A DNA stretch of 64,000 nt from NCBI RefSeq assembly GCF_042681825.1, contig NZ_JBHUGH010000001.1:62001-126000 (forward strand), read 5' to 3'. The translations under genes were made by a program, and so were the position numbers. The notes under the pieces are model-generated. The model was given only the letters and a program-made list of their open reading frames with translations. It was not told the origin of the DNA and did no database searches. The stretch comes from Halodurantibacterium flavum (GTDB lineage: Bacteria; Pseudomonadota; Alphaproteobacteria; Rhodobacterales; Rhodobacteraceae). This document shows positions 9,028-17,665 of the stretch, piece after piece. Positions within the stretch are counted from its first letter, which is position 1; the number at the start of each line of letters is the position of its first letter.

Positions 9028-10419
9028 TCACAGGATGCGGCCGGCGCCGAGGATTCCCCTGGGATCGAAAAATTTCTTCAGGTCGCCCATGAAAGCACGT
9101 TCACCATCGTTCCGGCTGTAGGCGAGGGCATCGCGACGCCGCGTACCGATGCCATGTTCCGCCGAGATGCTGCCGCCGAGCGCCGCCACCGTGTGATAGA
9201 CAGGGTCGGTGAGGGCCGGATCGATTGGCGTGTCCCCCGGCGGAAAGATCGCGAGATGCAGATTTCCGTCGCCGAGATGACCGTAGATTGCCATTCGTCC
9301 CCCGGGCTGATGCGCGTCGATGCTGGCTTGCCAGCGCCTGATCGCTTCATCCATCGCGGGGCGAGGGACGCTCACGTCGTAATGAAGCCCCTTCGGTTGC
9401 AGCCGCCCGAACTCTGCATTCGCTTCCCGCCATTCCCACAGTCGCCCGCGGTCAGACAGTGACTGCGCCACCACGGCGTCGCTCAGGAGCCCGTCCTCCA
9501 TCGCCTGCGCCAGCAGTTCCAGAAGCGCATCTCCGGGCCGCTCGTTCCCGGCCTCGCCGATTTCGATCAGAAGCGCGAGCGGGGGCAGGTCGGTGAAGGG
9601 GGGCGGGCCGCTCAGCGCCGGACGGGTGATGTCCAGATAGTCGCGCCACATCCCCTCAAAGGTGAGCAGGCCACCGGGAAAGCCCTGCTCCAGTCGCCGC
9701 TGGAGGGTGAAGGCCGCATCCGTCGATCCGCAGGCGCAAAGGACGGTCTGCACGGCGGATGGTCTGGGCTGCAGGGCCAGAACCACGCGTGTGATCGCGG
9801 CAAGCGTCCCCTCGCTGCCGATCAGGATCTCTTTCCAGTCGTAGCCGGTGTTGTTCTTGGTCAGCCGGTTGAGCCCGGACAGCACCCGGCCATCAGGCAG
9901 CACGGCCTCCATCCCGAGCACCTGCCGCCGGGTCATGCCATAGCGGAGCACCTGTACCCCGCCCGCATTGGTGGCGACGGTACCGCCGATGGTGCAGCTG
10001 CCGCGCGAGCCGAGATCGACGGGATAGTGCAGGCCCGCTGCCGCCGCAGCTTCCTGCACCGATTGGAGTGTGGCACCTGCCTGCACCGTCATGCTTCGCC
10101 CGATCACGTCGACATCTTCGACGGCGTTCATGCGTTCGAGCGACAGCGCAACCTCGCCGTCGAGCGGATGTGCGCCGCCCGCAAGCCCGGTCAGCCCGCC
10201 CTGCACGACAACATGCACTGCCCGGTCATGGCAGAGCGCCATGACCGCGGCGACCTCGGCGGTGGTGCCGGGACGCACCAGCGCCAGCGGCGTCTCGGGC
10301 GGAAGCTGTGCCGCGTCCTGAAGATGACGGGCAGGGAAATCGGCGCCGGACCGGATGTGAGCGGCGCCGACAATGCGCGTCAGCTCCTGAAGGAGTGCCG
10401 TCGCTGCCGCATCTGTCAT
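9028..10419 (-). CDS. FAD-linked D-2-hydroxyacid dehydrogenase (GlcD/D2HGDH family)
   Basis: A 463-residue flavoprotein with an N-terminal PCMH-type FAD-binding domain (VQGGLTGLAGGAHPL near residue 75; GTVATNAGG; NNTGYDWKEILIGSEGTL) and a C-terminal cap with the metal/substrate motifs GHLGDGNLH and EHGIGTRRRDAL. Family members oxidise D-lactate, glycolate or D-2-hydroxyglutarate to 2-oxo acids, passing electrons to a quinone or ETF. It is the last gene of the minus-strand operon, 4 bases after the TPP enzyme gene. The pairing suggests that it makes the 2-oxo acid which that enzyme decarboxylates. The substrate is unknown. Confidence 0.88.
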   Translation of the reverse strand: MTDAAATALLQELTRIVGAAHIRSGADFPARHLQDAAQLPPETPLALVRPGTTAEVAAVMALCHDRAVHVVVQGGLTGLAGGAHPLDGEVALSLERMNAVEDVDVIGRSMTVQAGATLQSVQEAAAAAGLHYPVDLGSRGSCTIGGTVATNAGGVQVLRYGMTRRQVLGMEAVLPDGRVLSGLNRLTKNNTGYDWKEILIGSEGTLAAITRVVLALQPRPSAVQTVLCACGSTDAAFTLQRRLEQGFPGGLLTFEGMWRDYLDITRPALSGPPPFTDLPPLALLIEIGEAGNERPGDALLELLAQAMEDGLLSDAVVAQSLSDRGRLWEWREANAEFGRLQPKGLHYDVSVPRPAMDEAIRRWQASIDAHQPGGRMAIYGHLGDGNLHLAIFPPGDTPIDPALTDPVYHTVAALGGSISAEHGIGTRRRDALAYSRNDGERAFMGDLKKFFDPRGILGAGRIL

Positions 10420-10423
10420 GACC

Positions 10424-12007
10424 TCAGGCCTCGCACGGGACCTCAATCAGCATCGGTCCCTTCCGCGCCAGGCCCTCCCGCATCAGCGTGATGAGCTGGT
10501 CAAGGGTTTGGGCACGCGCGCCAGGGACGCCATAGCCCTTGGCGAGCGACACCCAGTCGATCACGGGGCGGTCCAGTTCCAGCATGTCACGGGCGGTACG
10601 CCCCGGATTGATTGCCCCGACATTGGCCAGTTCGACGTCGAGACTGGCATAGGCGTTATTGGCAAACACCACCGTGAGAATGTCGAGTTGCTCCCGCGCT
10701 TGCGTCCAGAGCGCCTGCGCGGTGTAGAGCCCGCTGCCGTCGGCCTGAAAGTTGACCACCTTCCGATCCGGGCAAGCCACGGCGGCACCAGCGGCAAGCG
10801 GCATGCCGATTCCGATGGAGCCACCCGTCAAGGCCAGCCAGTCATGCGCCGGAGCGCCTGCGGTGGCGGCATAGAGCGCGCGGCTGCAACTTATGCCTTC
10901 ATCAACGATGATGGCGTTTTCCGGCAGCAGCGCAGCGACGGTCTGGGCGATGGTTTCAGGTGTGATGCCACCCTCATGCGGCAGTCCGGTTATCACCCGG
11001 TCCTGCACGACCGGCTCCGTGTCGGCGGCGTCGACCATCACGGCCAGGCGTTCCAGCGCGTCGGCGAGGTCGTCATCAACGCCCGCCAGCCGATGGACAG
11101 TGCATGTTGGCGGCAGGGTCAGGCTGGGTTTTCCCGGATAGGCGAAGAAGGCGACCGGAGGCTCGTCCACGCCGACGAGGATCGCGTTGCGATAGGGTGA
11201 CAGCTGCTCCAACGCTGCATCGACCGCATAGAAGATCCGTTTAATTGGCGTGCGGCCGGCCCCGCGTTCCACCCGCGCGTTGGAGGTGGGTGCCAGCATG
11301 GCCGCGCCGGTCCGGGCCGCGATCCTGCTGGTAAGGCCGATCGTCCTCGCCCGGAGGCCCTTTCCCGCAAGGATGATGACCGTGTCGTCATTCTGTCGCA
11401 GGATGTTGGCGGCAATTTCCACCGCCTCTTCCGGAACCCGCGGCTTGGGCGGTATGGCAACCGGCGCGGCAGGGCCGTTTGACGGGTTCCAGGCTGTATC
11501 GGCCGGCAGGATCAGCGTCGCAATGCGACCTGCACCCGTGAGGGACTCCGCCACCGCCTGCGCGCCGTCGGCGGCGATCCTTTGTGCATCGGGAGAGGTC
11601 CGGACCCAATGCGACATCGGCCGAGCGACGCCTTCGACATCGGAACTGAGCGGCGCGTCATAGCCCGCGTGATGGGTTGCATGGTCACCGACGACATTGA
11701 CCATGGGGGTCCGCGCCTTCTTGGCGTTGTGCAGATTGGCGAGGGCATTGCCGAGGCCCGGCCCAAGATGCAGCAGGGTCGCGGCGGGACGATCCGTCAT
11801 CCGGCCATAGCCGTCGGCAGCGCCGGAAACCACCCCCTCGAACAGGCCGAGGATGCAGCGCACCCCCGGAACACGGTCGAGTGCCGCCACGAAATGCATT
11901 TCCGACGTGCCGGGGTTGGCAAAGCAGGTGTCCACCCCTGACGCCACCAGCGTCCGCACGAGGCTTTCGGCGCCGTTCATCTGGCCGGCGCCCTGGGTGT
12001 CAGGCAT
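10424..12007 (-). CDS. ThDP-dependent enzyme, benzoylformate decarboxylase/acetolactate synthase-like
   Basis: A 527-residue three-domain thiamine diphosphate enzyme. The N-terminal segment FANPGTSEMHF and the catalytic glutamate in LFEGVVSGAADGYGR (about residues 55-70) are present; the C-terminal cofactor motif runs from ADGSGLYTAQALW to FANN. The NPGTSE signature is closer to benzoylformate decarboxylase than to anabolic acetolactate synthase, and no small subunit gene is nearby, so 2-oxo acid decarboxylation is the better guess. The start at 12007 follows AGGAGAGAGGG; the frame extends 12 codons further without a better site. It lies 49 bases after the amidinotransferase-like gene. Confidence 0.82.
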   Translation of the reverse strand: MPDTQGAGQMNGAESLVRTLVASGVDTCFANPGTSEMHFVAALDRVPGVRCILGLFEGVVSGAADGYGRMTDRPAATLLHLGPGLGNALANLHNAKKARTPMVNVVGDHATHHAGYDAPLSSDVEGVARPMSHWVRTSPDAQRIAADGAQAVAESLTGAGRIATLILPADTAWNPSNGPAAPVAIPPKPRVPEEAVEIAANILRQNDDTVIILAGKGLRARTIGLTSRIAARTGAAMLAPTSNARVERGAGRTPIKRIFYAVDAALEQLSPYRNAILVGVDEPPVAFFAYPGKPSLTLPPTCTVHRLAGVDDDLADALERLAVMVDAADTEPVVQDRVITGLPHEGGITPETIAQTVAALLPENAIIVDEGISCSRALYAATAGAPAHDWLALTGGSIGIGMPLAAGAAVACPDRKVVNFQADGSGLYTAQALWTQAREQLDILTVVFANNAYASLDVELANVGAINPGRTARDMLELDRPVIDWVSLAKGYGVPGARAQTLDQLITLMREGLARKGPMLIEVPCEA

Positions 12008-12056
12008 GTGCTTCCCTCTCTCCTGCTGGTTCATCTGTTGCATCCGGCGCCGGCGG

Positions 12057-13082
12057 TCAGATCGGATCGCGGATCAGCGGCCCGGTCGAGCAATGGAGCC
12101 CGCCGCCGCCAAGGGCGACCTTGTCGTAATCCACCCGGCGCGTCGAGATGCCAAGCTTCTCCATCTTCTCGCGGGTCCGGTCGGACATGCCGTTGCCGAT
12201 GATCAGCCGCCCGGGCCGCACCGCAAGGCAGTTGATTACGCCCGGATCGTCATCGGGGCAGGCCTCGATCTGGTGAATCCCGAGTTCATCGAACTTTTCG
12301 AGCAGCCAGAAGGGCAACAAGGTCGGGTTCACGAAGACCTTGTCGTGATCGACCATCACCAGCATGCCGTCGATATGCAGCCGATAGCCGGTCAGATGCA
12401 CCCGCAGCAGTTCCACCCCCTGCGTCTTGAGCACCTCCTCCAGCTGCCGGGCGCCTTCCTCGTTGACGCGGCTCGACAGGCCAAGAACGGCAACCTTGGG
12501 GGTCAGGAAGGCGAAACTGCCGCCCTCGACCATGCCGGTGCCATGGATGGTTCTCAGGATGGGCATGCCGAGCTTGGCAAGGGTGCGGGTAACCGGCAGT
12601 TCCTCGCCCCGCCGGATCGGGGGACCCATGCGGGTCACTATGGCACCGCCGTCGATCGCAATGACGCTGTCGCGGGTGTAAACGGTCTTGAGCCGCCCCG
12701 GTGCCGCCTTGTCGATATAGACGACCTCGACATCCTCCTCGCGCAGGGCCTGCACATACGCATCGTGCTGGGCGCGCATCTCCTCGAAGTCGGGGATCAC
12801 GTTGCCGCGCCAGTACCAGCCGGTCTTGGGATCGCCGAAGGCGTTGATCTCGGGCATCCGCATGTTCGGGTCGACGACATTCAGTTCGTCGCCCGGGCGG
12901 TGCATCAGCACCATACGCAGATGCCCCACGTCATTGTTGCAGCCCCAGCGGCGGCCCCAGACCTCGACCTGCTCGCTTTCCGTCTCAAAGGCCGGTTCGG
13001 CCCGTGAGGCAAAGGTCTTGATCAGCATGTTGTAGCGGTATTCGGGTTCAGAAATGATCCCGGCGGAAGGTGTGGTGGTCAT
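12057..13082 (-). CDS. Amidinotransferase/guanidino deiminase superfamily protein
   Basis: A 341-residue member of the guanidino-group-modifying fold shared by glycine amidinotransferase, arginine deiminase and dimethylarginine hydrolase. Expected active-site elements are in order: Asp138 in YTRD, EGG at 186-188, His236-x-Asp238 in HIDGM, and the nucleophile Cys331 in GGGGLHCST. The GGG-x-HC pattern resembles amidinotransferases, but many bacterial hydrolases carry it too, so transfer versus hydrolysis to a ureido product cannot be decided from sequence. Its operon includes an importer and amidohydrolases, and a ureido-cleaving amidase is nearby, so a deiminase role is favoured as inference. 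Confidence 0.83.
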   Translation of the reverse strand: MTTTPSAGIISEPEYRYNMLIKTFASRAEPAFETESEQVEVWGRRWGCNNDVGHLRMVLMHRPGDELNVVDPNMRMPEINAFGDPKTGWYWRGNVIPDFEEMRAQHDAYVQALREEDVEVVYIDKAAPGRLKTVYTRDSVIAIDGGAIVTRMGPPIRRGEELPVTRTLAKLGMPILRTIHGTGMVEGGSFAFLTPKVAVLGLSSRVNEEGARQLEEVLKTQGVELLRVHLTGYRLHIDGMLVMVDHDKVFVNPTLLPFWLLEKFDELGIHQIEACPDDDPGVINCLAVRPGRLIIGNGMSDRTREKMEKLGISTRRVDYDKVALGGGGLHCSTGPLIRDPI

Positions 13083-13124
13083 GTCGGTCTCTCGGAGGTC
13101 CAGTGTGGCGGATGTGGAAGATGG

Positions 13125-14729
13125 TCAGCGGAAGGCGGTGGGAATGGTCCATTCCTCGCCGCGGGCGGTTGTCACGTATTCGGGCCAGCGGTAGTCGACC
13201 GGCGGCGCGAAATCGGAAGGCAGCAGCGGCGGCAGCCACTTGCTCCCGCCGATCCCGCCGCCGGTGCGGTCTTCGAATTCGGCACGGGCCTTCGCGAGGC
13301 TTTCGCCATCTGTCAGCAGATCGATGATCGTGGTCGATACAACCTTGCTGGCGGTAATCCACATGGGGTCGATGCAGGCCGCCATCCCACCCATGGCAAG
13401 GCGCGCCCATTCCGGGCAACGTTTGCCGGAGGGCATCTGTAACGTGGGACGCCCGACATACAGGCGCACGGTCGGCGCGTGCCACGTATATTCTACATAG
13501 TCATCGGCGGCGAAATTCTTCTGCCACGGCGGCAGCATGTTCCTGAAACCGGCCTCACCTTCCTCAAGGGTCGCGAGCCTGCGGATTTCCGGCGCGAAAG
13601 GATGGTCAACATCCCCGCGTCTGACGCCGATGTTCTCAAGTATCTGCCAGGCGTAGTCGCAGGCTTCCTCGCTCCAGACAGGGGCGCCGATCTTTTCGAA
13701 GTTGCGCCAGGTGACCTCGGCCATCGCGTGGTTCGGCAGGCCCGGACGGGCCCGAGTGACCCAGGCGATCTCCACCGTGCAATGTGCCATGGCCGCGACA
13801 TGTTCGGCGTTGCGGTCGAGCACCTCGAAGACCTTCTCGCACATTTCCACGTTCGGTGCGCGCAGGGTGTACTGGATCTGCGCCAGCCCGGGCGCGACAT
13901 TGTCGGCCGTCGCCTGACCGGCTTGCACGATGAATTCGTTGAGGCTCCAGCTGCCTTGATGCGGCAGCATGCTCTCCTTCATGTATTTGCCCGACGTATA
14001 CATCAGGCAGACCGCGTCGATCGCCCCCGGTGCACGTGCGCTTGCGTGCTTGTGCGCCACGGTGCGCTCTGTCGCGTTCTGCTGCCAGGTTTCCGGCTCG
14101 TCGCATCGGAACGTATAGATCCTGCTCCAGAGCGGGGCCGAGGCAGTATCCCAGAAACAGCCGTTGCCCATGTGGGGGAAGGAGTGCGGATGAAAGCTGA
14201 TCGCAGCGTCGAGATCGTCGTAATAGCCGCGTGTGGCATGAATGGGCTTGGAACCGCACATCTTTTCGGCGGGTTCTCCGAAGAACTTCAGCTTTCCGGG
14301 GATACCATGCTTTTCCATGGCATGCTTTGCCGCCAGAAAACCGGCGAAGGCGCCGATGCCCAACGCGGAATGCGGATCGGTGTGGCCGGCGGCATAGCGG
14401 TTGGTCCCGGGGCGCGGCTGGCGATGGGGGACGGTATCCTGCGAAAAGCCGGGCACCGCGTCATATTCCGCATAGCCCCCGATCACCGGGCCATCGCCGT
14501 TGGACCATTCGGCGCAAAACGCCGTGGGCATCCCGCCTGATGCCTCTTCAACCGTAAAACCTTCTTCCCGCAGTCGTTTCACGTACCAGGCGGCGGATTT
14601 GTACTCCCGCCATGCAGGCTCATGAAAATCGAAAATCGTCTTGTGGTCGGCAGACAGGGCGGAGGTGTTGTCGTCGATCCAATCTACGGCGGACTGCTTC
14701 TGGGCAGGGAAAACGGGGGGCTTCGACAT
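13125..14729 (-). CDS. M20-family amidohydrolase, AbgB-like
   Basis: A 534-residue peptidase-M20-type hydrolase resembling the B subunit of p-aminobenzoyl-glutamate hydrolase. Visible motifs include an opening that places a conserved His/Glu in FDFHEPAWREY, GGYAEYDAVPG, AGHTDPHSALGIGA, and the Glu in FFGEPAEKMCGSKP. The family hydrolyses amide bonds of N-acyl amino acids or small conjugates. It follows the permease genes by 16 bases and probably acts on the imported compound, releasing the guanidino-bearing part for the next enzyme. No AbgA partner is seen. Substrate unknown. Confidence 0.8.
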   Translation of the reverse strand: MSKPPVFPAQKQSAVDWIDDNTSALSADHKTIFDFHEPAWREYKSAAWYVKRLREEGFTVEEASGGMPTAFCAEWSNGDGPVIGGYAEYDAVPGFSQDTVPHRQPRPGTNRYAAGHTDPHSALGIGAFAGFLAAKHAMEKHGIPGKLKFFGEPAEKMCGSKPIHATRGYYDDLDAAISFHPHSFPHMGNGCFWDTASAPLWSRIYTFRCDEPETWQQNATERTVAHKHASARAPGAIDAVCLMYTSGKYMKESMLPHQGSWSLNEFIVQAGQATADNVAPGLAQIQYTLRAPNVEMCEKVFEVLDRNAEHVAAMAHCTVEIAWVTRARPGLPNHAMAEVTWRNFEKIGAPVWSEEACDYAWQILENIGVRRGDVDHPFAPEIRRLATLEEGEAGFRNMLPPWQKNFAADDYVEYTWHAPTVRLYVGRPTLQMPSGKRCPEWARLAMGGMAACIDPMWITASKVVSTTIIDLLTDGESLAKARAEFEDRTGGGIGGSKWLPPLLPSDFAPPVDYRWPEYVTTARGEEWTIPTAFR

Positions 14730-14745
14730 CTTTTTCTCCAGGATA

Positions 14746-15537
14746 TCAGGTGTTGTTCCGATTGCGCATCATCGCGAACATCAGGAGCGCTACCGTCACG
14801 ATCACAAGGATCGCGGCCACCGCCGCCATGGTCGGGTCCAGCGCCTCGTTGATGCCGTCCCACATCCGGCGCGGCAGGGTGAAGACGCGGCGCCCGGCGA
14901 TGAACAGGGTTATCACGAGTTCATCCCAGCTGTGGATGAAGGCAAAGATCGCGCCCGAGACGATGCCTGGCATGATGTTGGGCATGACCACGCGGCGCAG
15001 CGTCTGCCCGAGAGAGGCGCCAAGGCCGAGCGCGGCCTGTTCAAGCCGCACGTCGAAACCGGCAAGCGAGGTCGAGACCGTTACCACGACATAGGGGATA
15101 CCGGTTACAGTATGGGCAATGATGAGGCCCGTATAGGTGTCGAGCAGGCGCAGATCGACCCAGAACTGGTAGATGCCAAGGGCATAGACGATGCTCGGAA
15201 TGATGATGGGCACCAGCATGATCATCCGCACGACTTCGGTCGCCCGGTTCGAGATCCGCCAGCAGCCGATGGCGCATAACGTGCCCATCACCACCGCGAG
15301 AATGGTGGAGATCGCGGCAATGACGAAGCTCTGCCAGATGCTCGACAGCCAGGCCTGGCTGGTGAACAGGTTTCGGTAATACTGAAAGGAGATCCGTTCG
15401 TCGGGCAAAGAAAGATAGTGCCGATCGGTCACCGAAACCCAGAACACGATGGTGATGGGGAGAACCAGGAAGCAGATCGTCGTCCAGGCCACCGAACGTG
15501 TGCCAGCGGAGATCCGGCTGGTTTCGAACTGGCTCAT
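14746..15537 (-). CDS. ABC transporter permease, PotC type
   Basis: Inner membrane permease of 263 residues with about six membrane segments and the cytoplasmic EAA loop (EQAALGLGASLGQTLRRVVMP pattern, core AALGLGAS) that docks the ATPase. It belongs to the spermidine/putrescine-type family. One base separates it from the preceding permease gene, so the two form a heterodimer encoded as a pair. Substrate is inferred from the operon to be a cationic amine or guanidino compound. Confidence 0.88.
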   Translation of the reverse strand: MSQFETSRISAGTRSVAWTTICFLVLPITIVFWVSVTDRHYLSLPDERISFQYYRNLFTSQAWLSSIWQSFVIAAISTILAVVMGTLCAIGCWRISNRATEVVRMIMLVPIIIPSIVYALGIYQFWVDLRLLDTYTGLIIAHTVTGIPYVVVTVSTSLAGFDVRLEQAALGLGASLGQTLRRVVMPNIMPGIVSGAIFAFIHSWDELVITLFIAGRRVFTLPRRMWDGINEALDPTMAAVAAILVIVTVALLMFAMMRNRNNT

Positions 15538-15538
15538 G

Positions 15539-16417
15539 TCAGTGTCCCCCGAACAGCTTGCGCAGGTCGACGATCCGGCTCATCACGGCCATCAGCAGGC
15601 CGATCACGATCAGAAGGGAGGTCGCGAGCATCGCGGCGGTTCCCCAGCGTACCAGATCAAGGATCTGGGCGCGGATATATTCGGCGATCATCAGCGTCTT
15701 GCCGCCGCCGAGGAGCGCGGGGGTGACGTAGAACCCGAGCGAATAGATGAAGACAAGGATGCCAGCGCCAAGAACGCCGGGCATCGAGAGCGGCAGATAG
15801 ATGCGGCGGAAGGTCGTCATTCGCGAGGCGCCGAGCCCCCTCGCCGCCGCCATGACGCGCGCGTCGATATTGCGCATGTTCGCATAGATCGGCAGTACCC
15901 CGAGGGGCAGCATGTAATGGACCATGCCGATGATGACGCCGAGTTCATTCCAGATCAGGTTCAGCGGCGTGCTGATCAGGCCGATCTCCAGCAACCCCGC
16001 GTTGATCAGCCCGTCGCGGCGCAGCAGAATGAACCAGGCGAAAGCCCGTACCAGCGCCGATATCCACAAGGGAATGAGCACGCAGAGGAACATGATCCGT
16101 TGCGTCGCCGGTCGGGAGTGCACAAGCGCATAGCTGATCGCATAGCCCAGGATCAGCGTGATGGCAGTGGTGATCACCCCGATGCGCGCCGTCGTCCAGA
16201 TCATGCGATGAATGGCGCTGCTGCTGCCGAGCAGCGCGTAATTGTCCAGGCCGGTCTGAGGAACGGTGACGCTCATCACCAGAACCCGGCCTATGGGATA
16301 GAGATAGAAGACCACCATCGCCACCATCGCCGGCGCGATCAGCAGCCAGTAACGCGTGGTCGGTGCGTTCAGGAACGACCGCGGCCAAGACGCCGGGCGG
16401 TGCGATACGGATGACAT
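15539..16417 (-). CDS. ABC transporter permease, PotB type
   Basis: A 292-residue permease with a first membrane segment near residues 25-45 (LIAPAMVAMVVFYLYPIG), a long periplasmic loop and the EAA motif AARGLGASRMTTFRRIYLP region. It pairs with the PotC-type protein encoded 1 base downstream. A strong stem-loop (16445-16472) separates it from the binding-protein gene upstream, which usually lowers permease expression relative to the binding protein. Confidence 0.88.
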   Translation of the reverse strand: MSSVSHRPASWPRSFLNAPTTRYWLLIAPAMVAMVVFYLYPIGRVLVMSVTVPQTGLDNYALLGSSSAIHRMIWTTARIGVITTAITLILGYAISYALVHSRPATQRIMFLCVLIPLWISALVRAFAWFILLRRDGLINAGLLEIGLISTPLNLIWNELGVIIGMVHYMLPLGVLPIYANMRNIDARVMAAARGLGASRMTTFRRIYLPLSMPGVLGAGILVFIYSLGFYVTPALLGGGKTLMIAEYIRAQILDLVRWGTAAMLATSLLIVIGLLMAVMSRIVDLRKLFGGH

Positions 16418-16444
16418 GACGCCCCCAGAGGCTTCAGGGAGGGG

Positions 16445-16472
16445 CTGCCCGCCGCAGGCTTGCGGCGGGCAG
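16445..16472 (-). other. Stem-loop between binding-protein and permease genes
   Basis: Perfect 12-base arms CTGCCCGCCGCA and TGCGGCGGGCAG with a 4-base loop, 12 bases after the binding-protein stop. No T-run follows, so partial termination or 3' mRNA protection of the binding-protein message is more likely than full termination. Confidence 0.65.
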
Positions 16473-16484
16473 AGCTTCAGCGGA

Positions 16485-17597
16485 CTACGACGAGATCAGA
16501 TCAAGGAAGCGTTCATACGTATCGGCGTGATGCTCGTTGTACCAGTCGGCCGAGATCTTGGCCTGAACCGCGACATTTTCCGGATCAGACGGGTTGGAGG
16601 GCCGCACCGCCGGATCGATCAGCTCGGCCGCGGCGGGATTGGCGGGGCCGTTGCCCATTGCCTCAAGGATCACGATCTGGCTCTCGGGGTTCTGCATGAA
16701 GGCGATAGCCTCCATCGCGGCCTGGCGCCCGGCGGGGTTGTTTCTCGGCACCACCCAGAGGCCCGGCTGGAGAAGCCCGTCGACAAAGCTGTACTTGATC
16801 CGCCCGTTGGTCTCTTCCCCAAGAATATTGGCACGGGTGTTCCAGAGCATACCCATCACCGCCTCGCCGTCGCGCAGCAGGCTCTGGCTCTCGGCGCCCG
16901 AGTTCCAGAACAGCAACTCGCTCTTGATCGGCTCGATCTTGGCGAAGGCGCGGTCGACATCAAGCGGGTACAGATCCTCGATGGCGACGCCGTCGGCCAG
17001 AAGCGTCATTTCAAGCATCGCCTGCGAGTCGCGGCGCATCATGCGGCGGCCCGGATATGTTTCCAGGTCAAAGAAGTCCGCCATGGTCGGGGTGCCTTCG
17101 ATCTTGGACGAGTCCCACGCCATGACAGAGCTGAACAGGTAGTTCACGACCCCGTACTCGTAAGCAAATTCCTGATCAAGCTTGTTGCGGTCGACGATAT
17201 CGTAGTCGATCGGTTCGAGCGCGTTCTGCGGCACGAGTTGCGCCAGCCCGGCGATGCCGGAGTCGGCAATGTCCCAGGTGACGTTGTTTGACTGCACCAT
17301 GTTGAGGATCTTGCCGGCGCTGGGGCCGCTGCCGTCGATGACGATGTTGCCGCCGATTTCCCGATAAGGCTCGACGAACGCACGGGTAAAGACTTCGACA
17401 GCGTCCCCCCCGAAGTTGACGAGAACCACCTCTGGACCGGTGGCCTGGGCCATCGCCATTCGGGCGCCGGCGGGCAATAGCGCAAGTGGCACACCTGCCG
17501 CGAGTGCCGAGCGGATCAGGTTACGTCGGGTGAGCCCGCCGCGGGCCTGTTCGCGCATGATCTGAATGCAGTCTTCTTCAAAGCTTTGCAAAGTCAT
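16485..17597 (-). CDS. ABC transporter substrate-binding protein, PotD-like, probable Tat signal
   Basis: A 370-residue periplasmic binding protein. The N-terminus has a twin-arginine pattern, LTRRNLIRSALAAG at residues about 22-35, then a hydrophobic stretch and an AMAQA cleavage-like end near residue 51, so export through Tat as a folded protein is likely. The mature part has the family-1/PotD-type pattern (VNFGGDAVEVF, GPSAGKI, DIADSGIAGL). Proteins of this type bind polyamines, amino acid derivatives or opines. It lies second in the operon, after the ATPase gene. Confidence 0.87.
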   Translation of the reverse strand: MTLQSFEEDCIQIMREQARGGLTRRNLIRSALAAGVPLALLPAGARMAMAQATGPEVVLVNFGGDAVEVFTRAFVEPYREIGGNIVIDGSGPSAGKILNMVQSNNVTWDIADSGIAGLAQLVPQNALEPIDYDIVDRNKLDQEFAYEYGVVNYLFSSVMAWDSSKIEGTPTMADFFDLETYPGRRMMRRDSQAMLEMTLLADGVAIEDLYPLDVDRAFAKIEPIKSELLFWNSGAESQSLLRDGEAVMGMLWNTRANILGEETNGRIKYSFVDGLLQPGLWVVPRNNPAGRQAAMEAIAFMQNPESQIVILEAMGNGPANPAAAELIDPAVRPSNPSDPENVAVQAKISADWYNEHHADTYERFLDLISS

Positions 17598-17665
17598 GGT
17601 GGTCCCCTGTCGGTTGGTTGTCTGGTTGTTTGGTTCTTGATTGTTGTTCTGTATCTGGGTCGCAT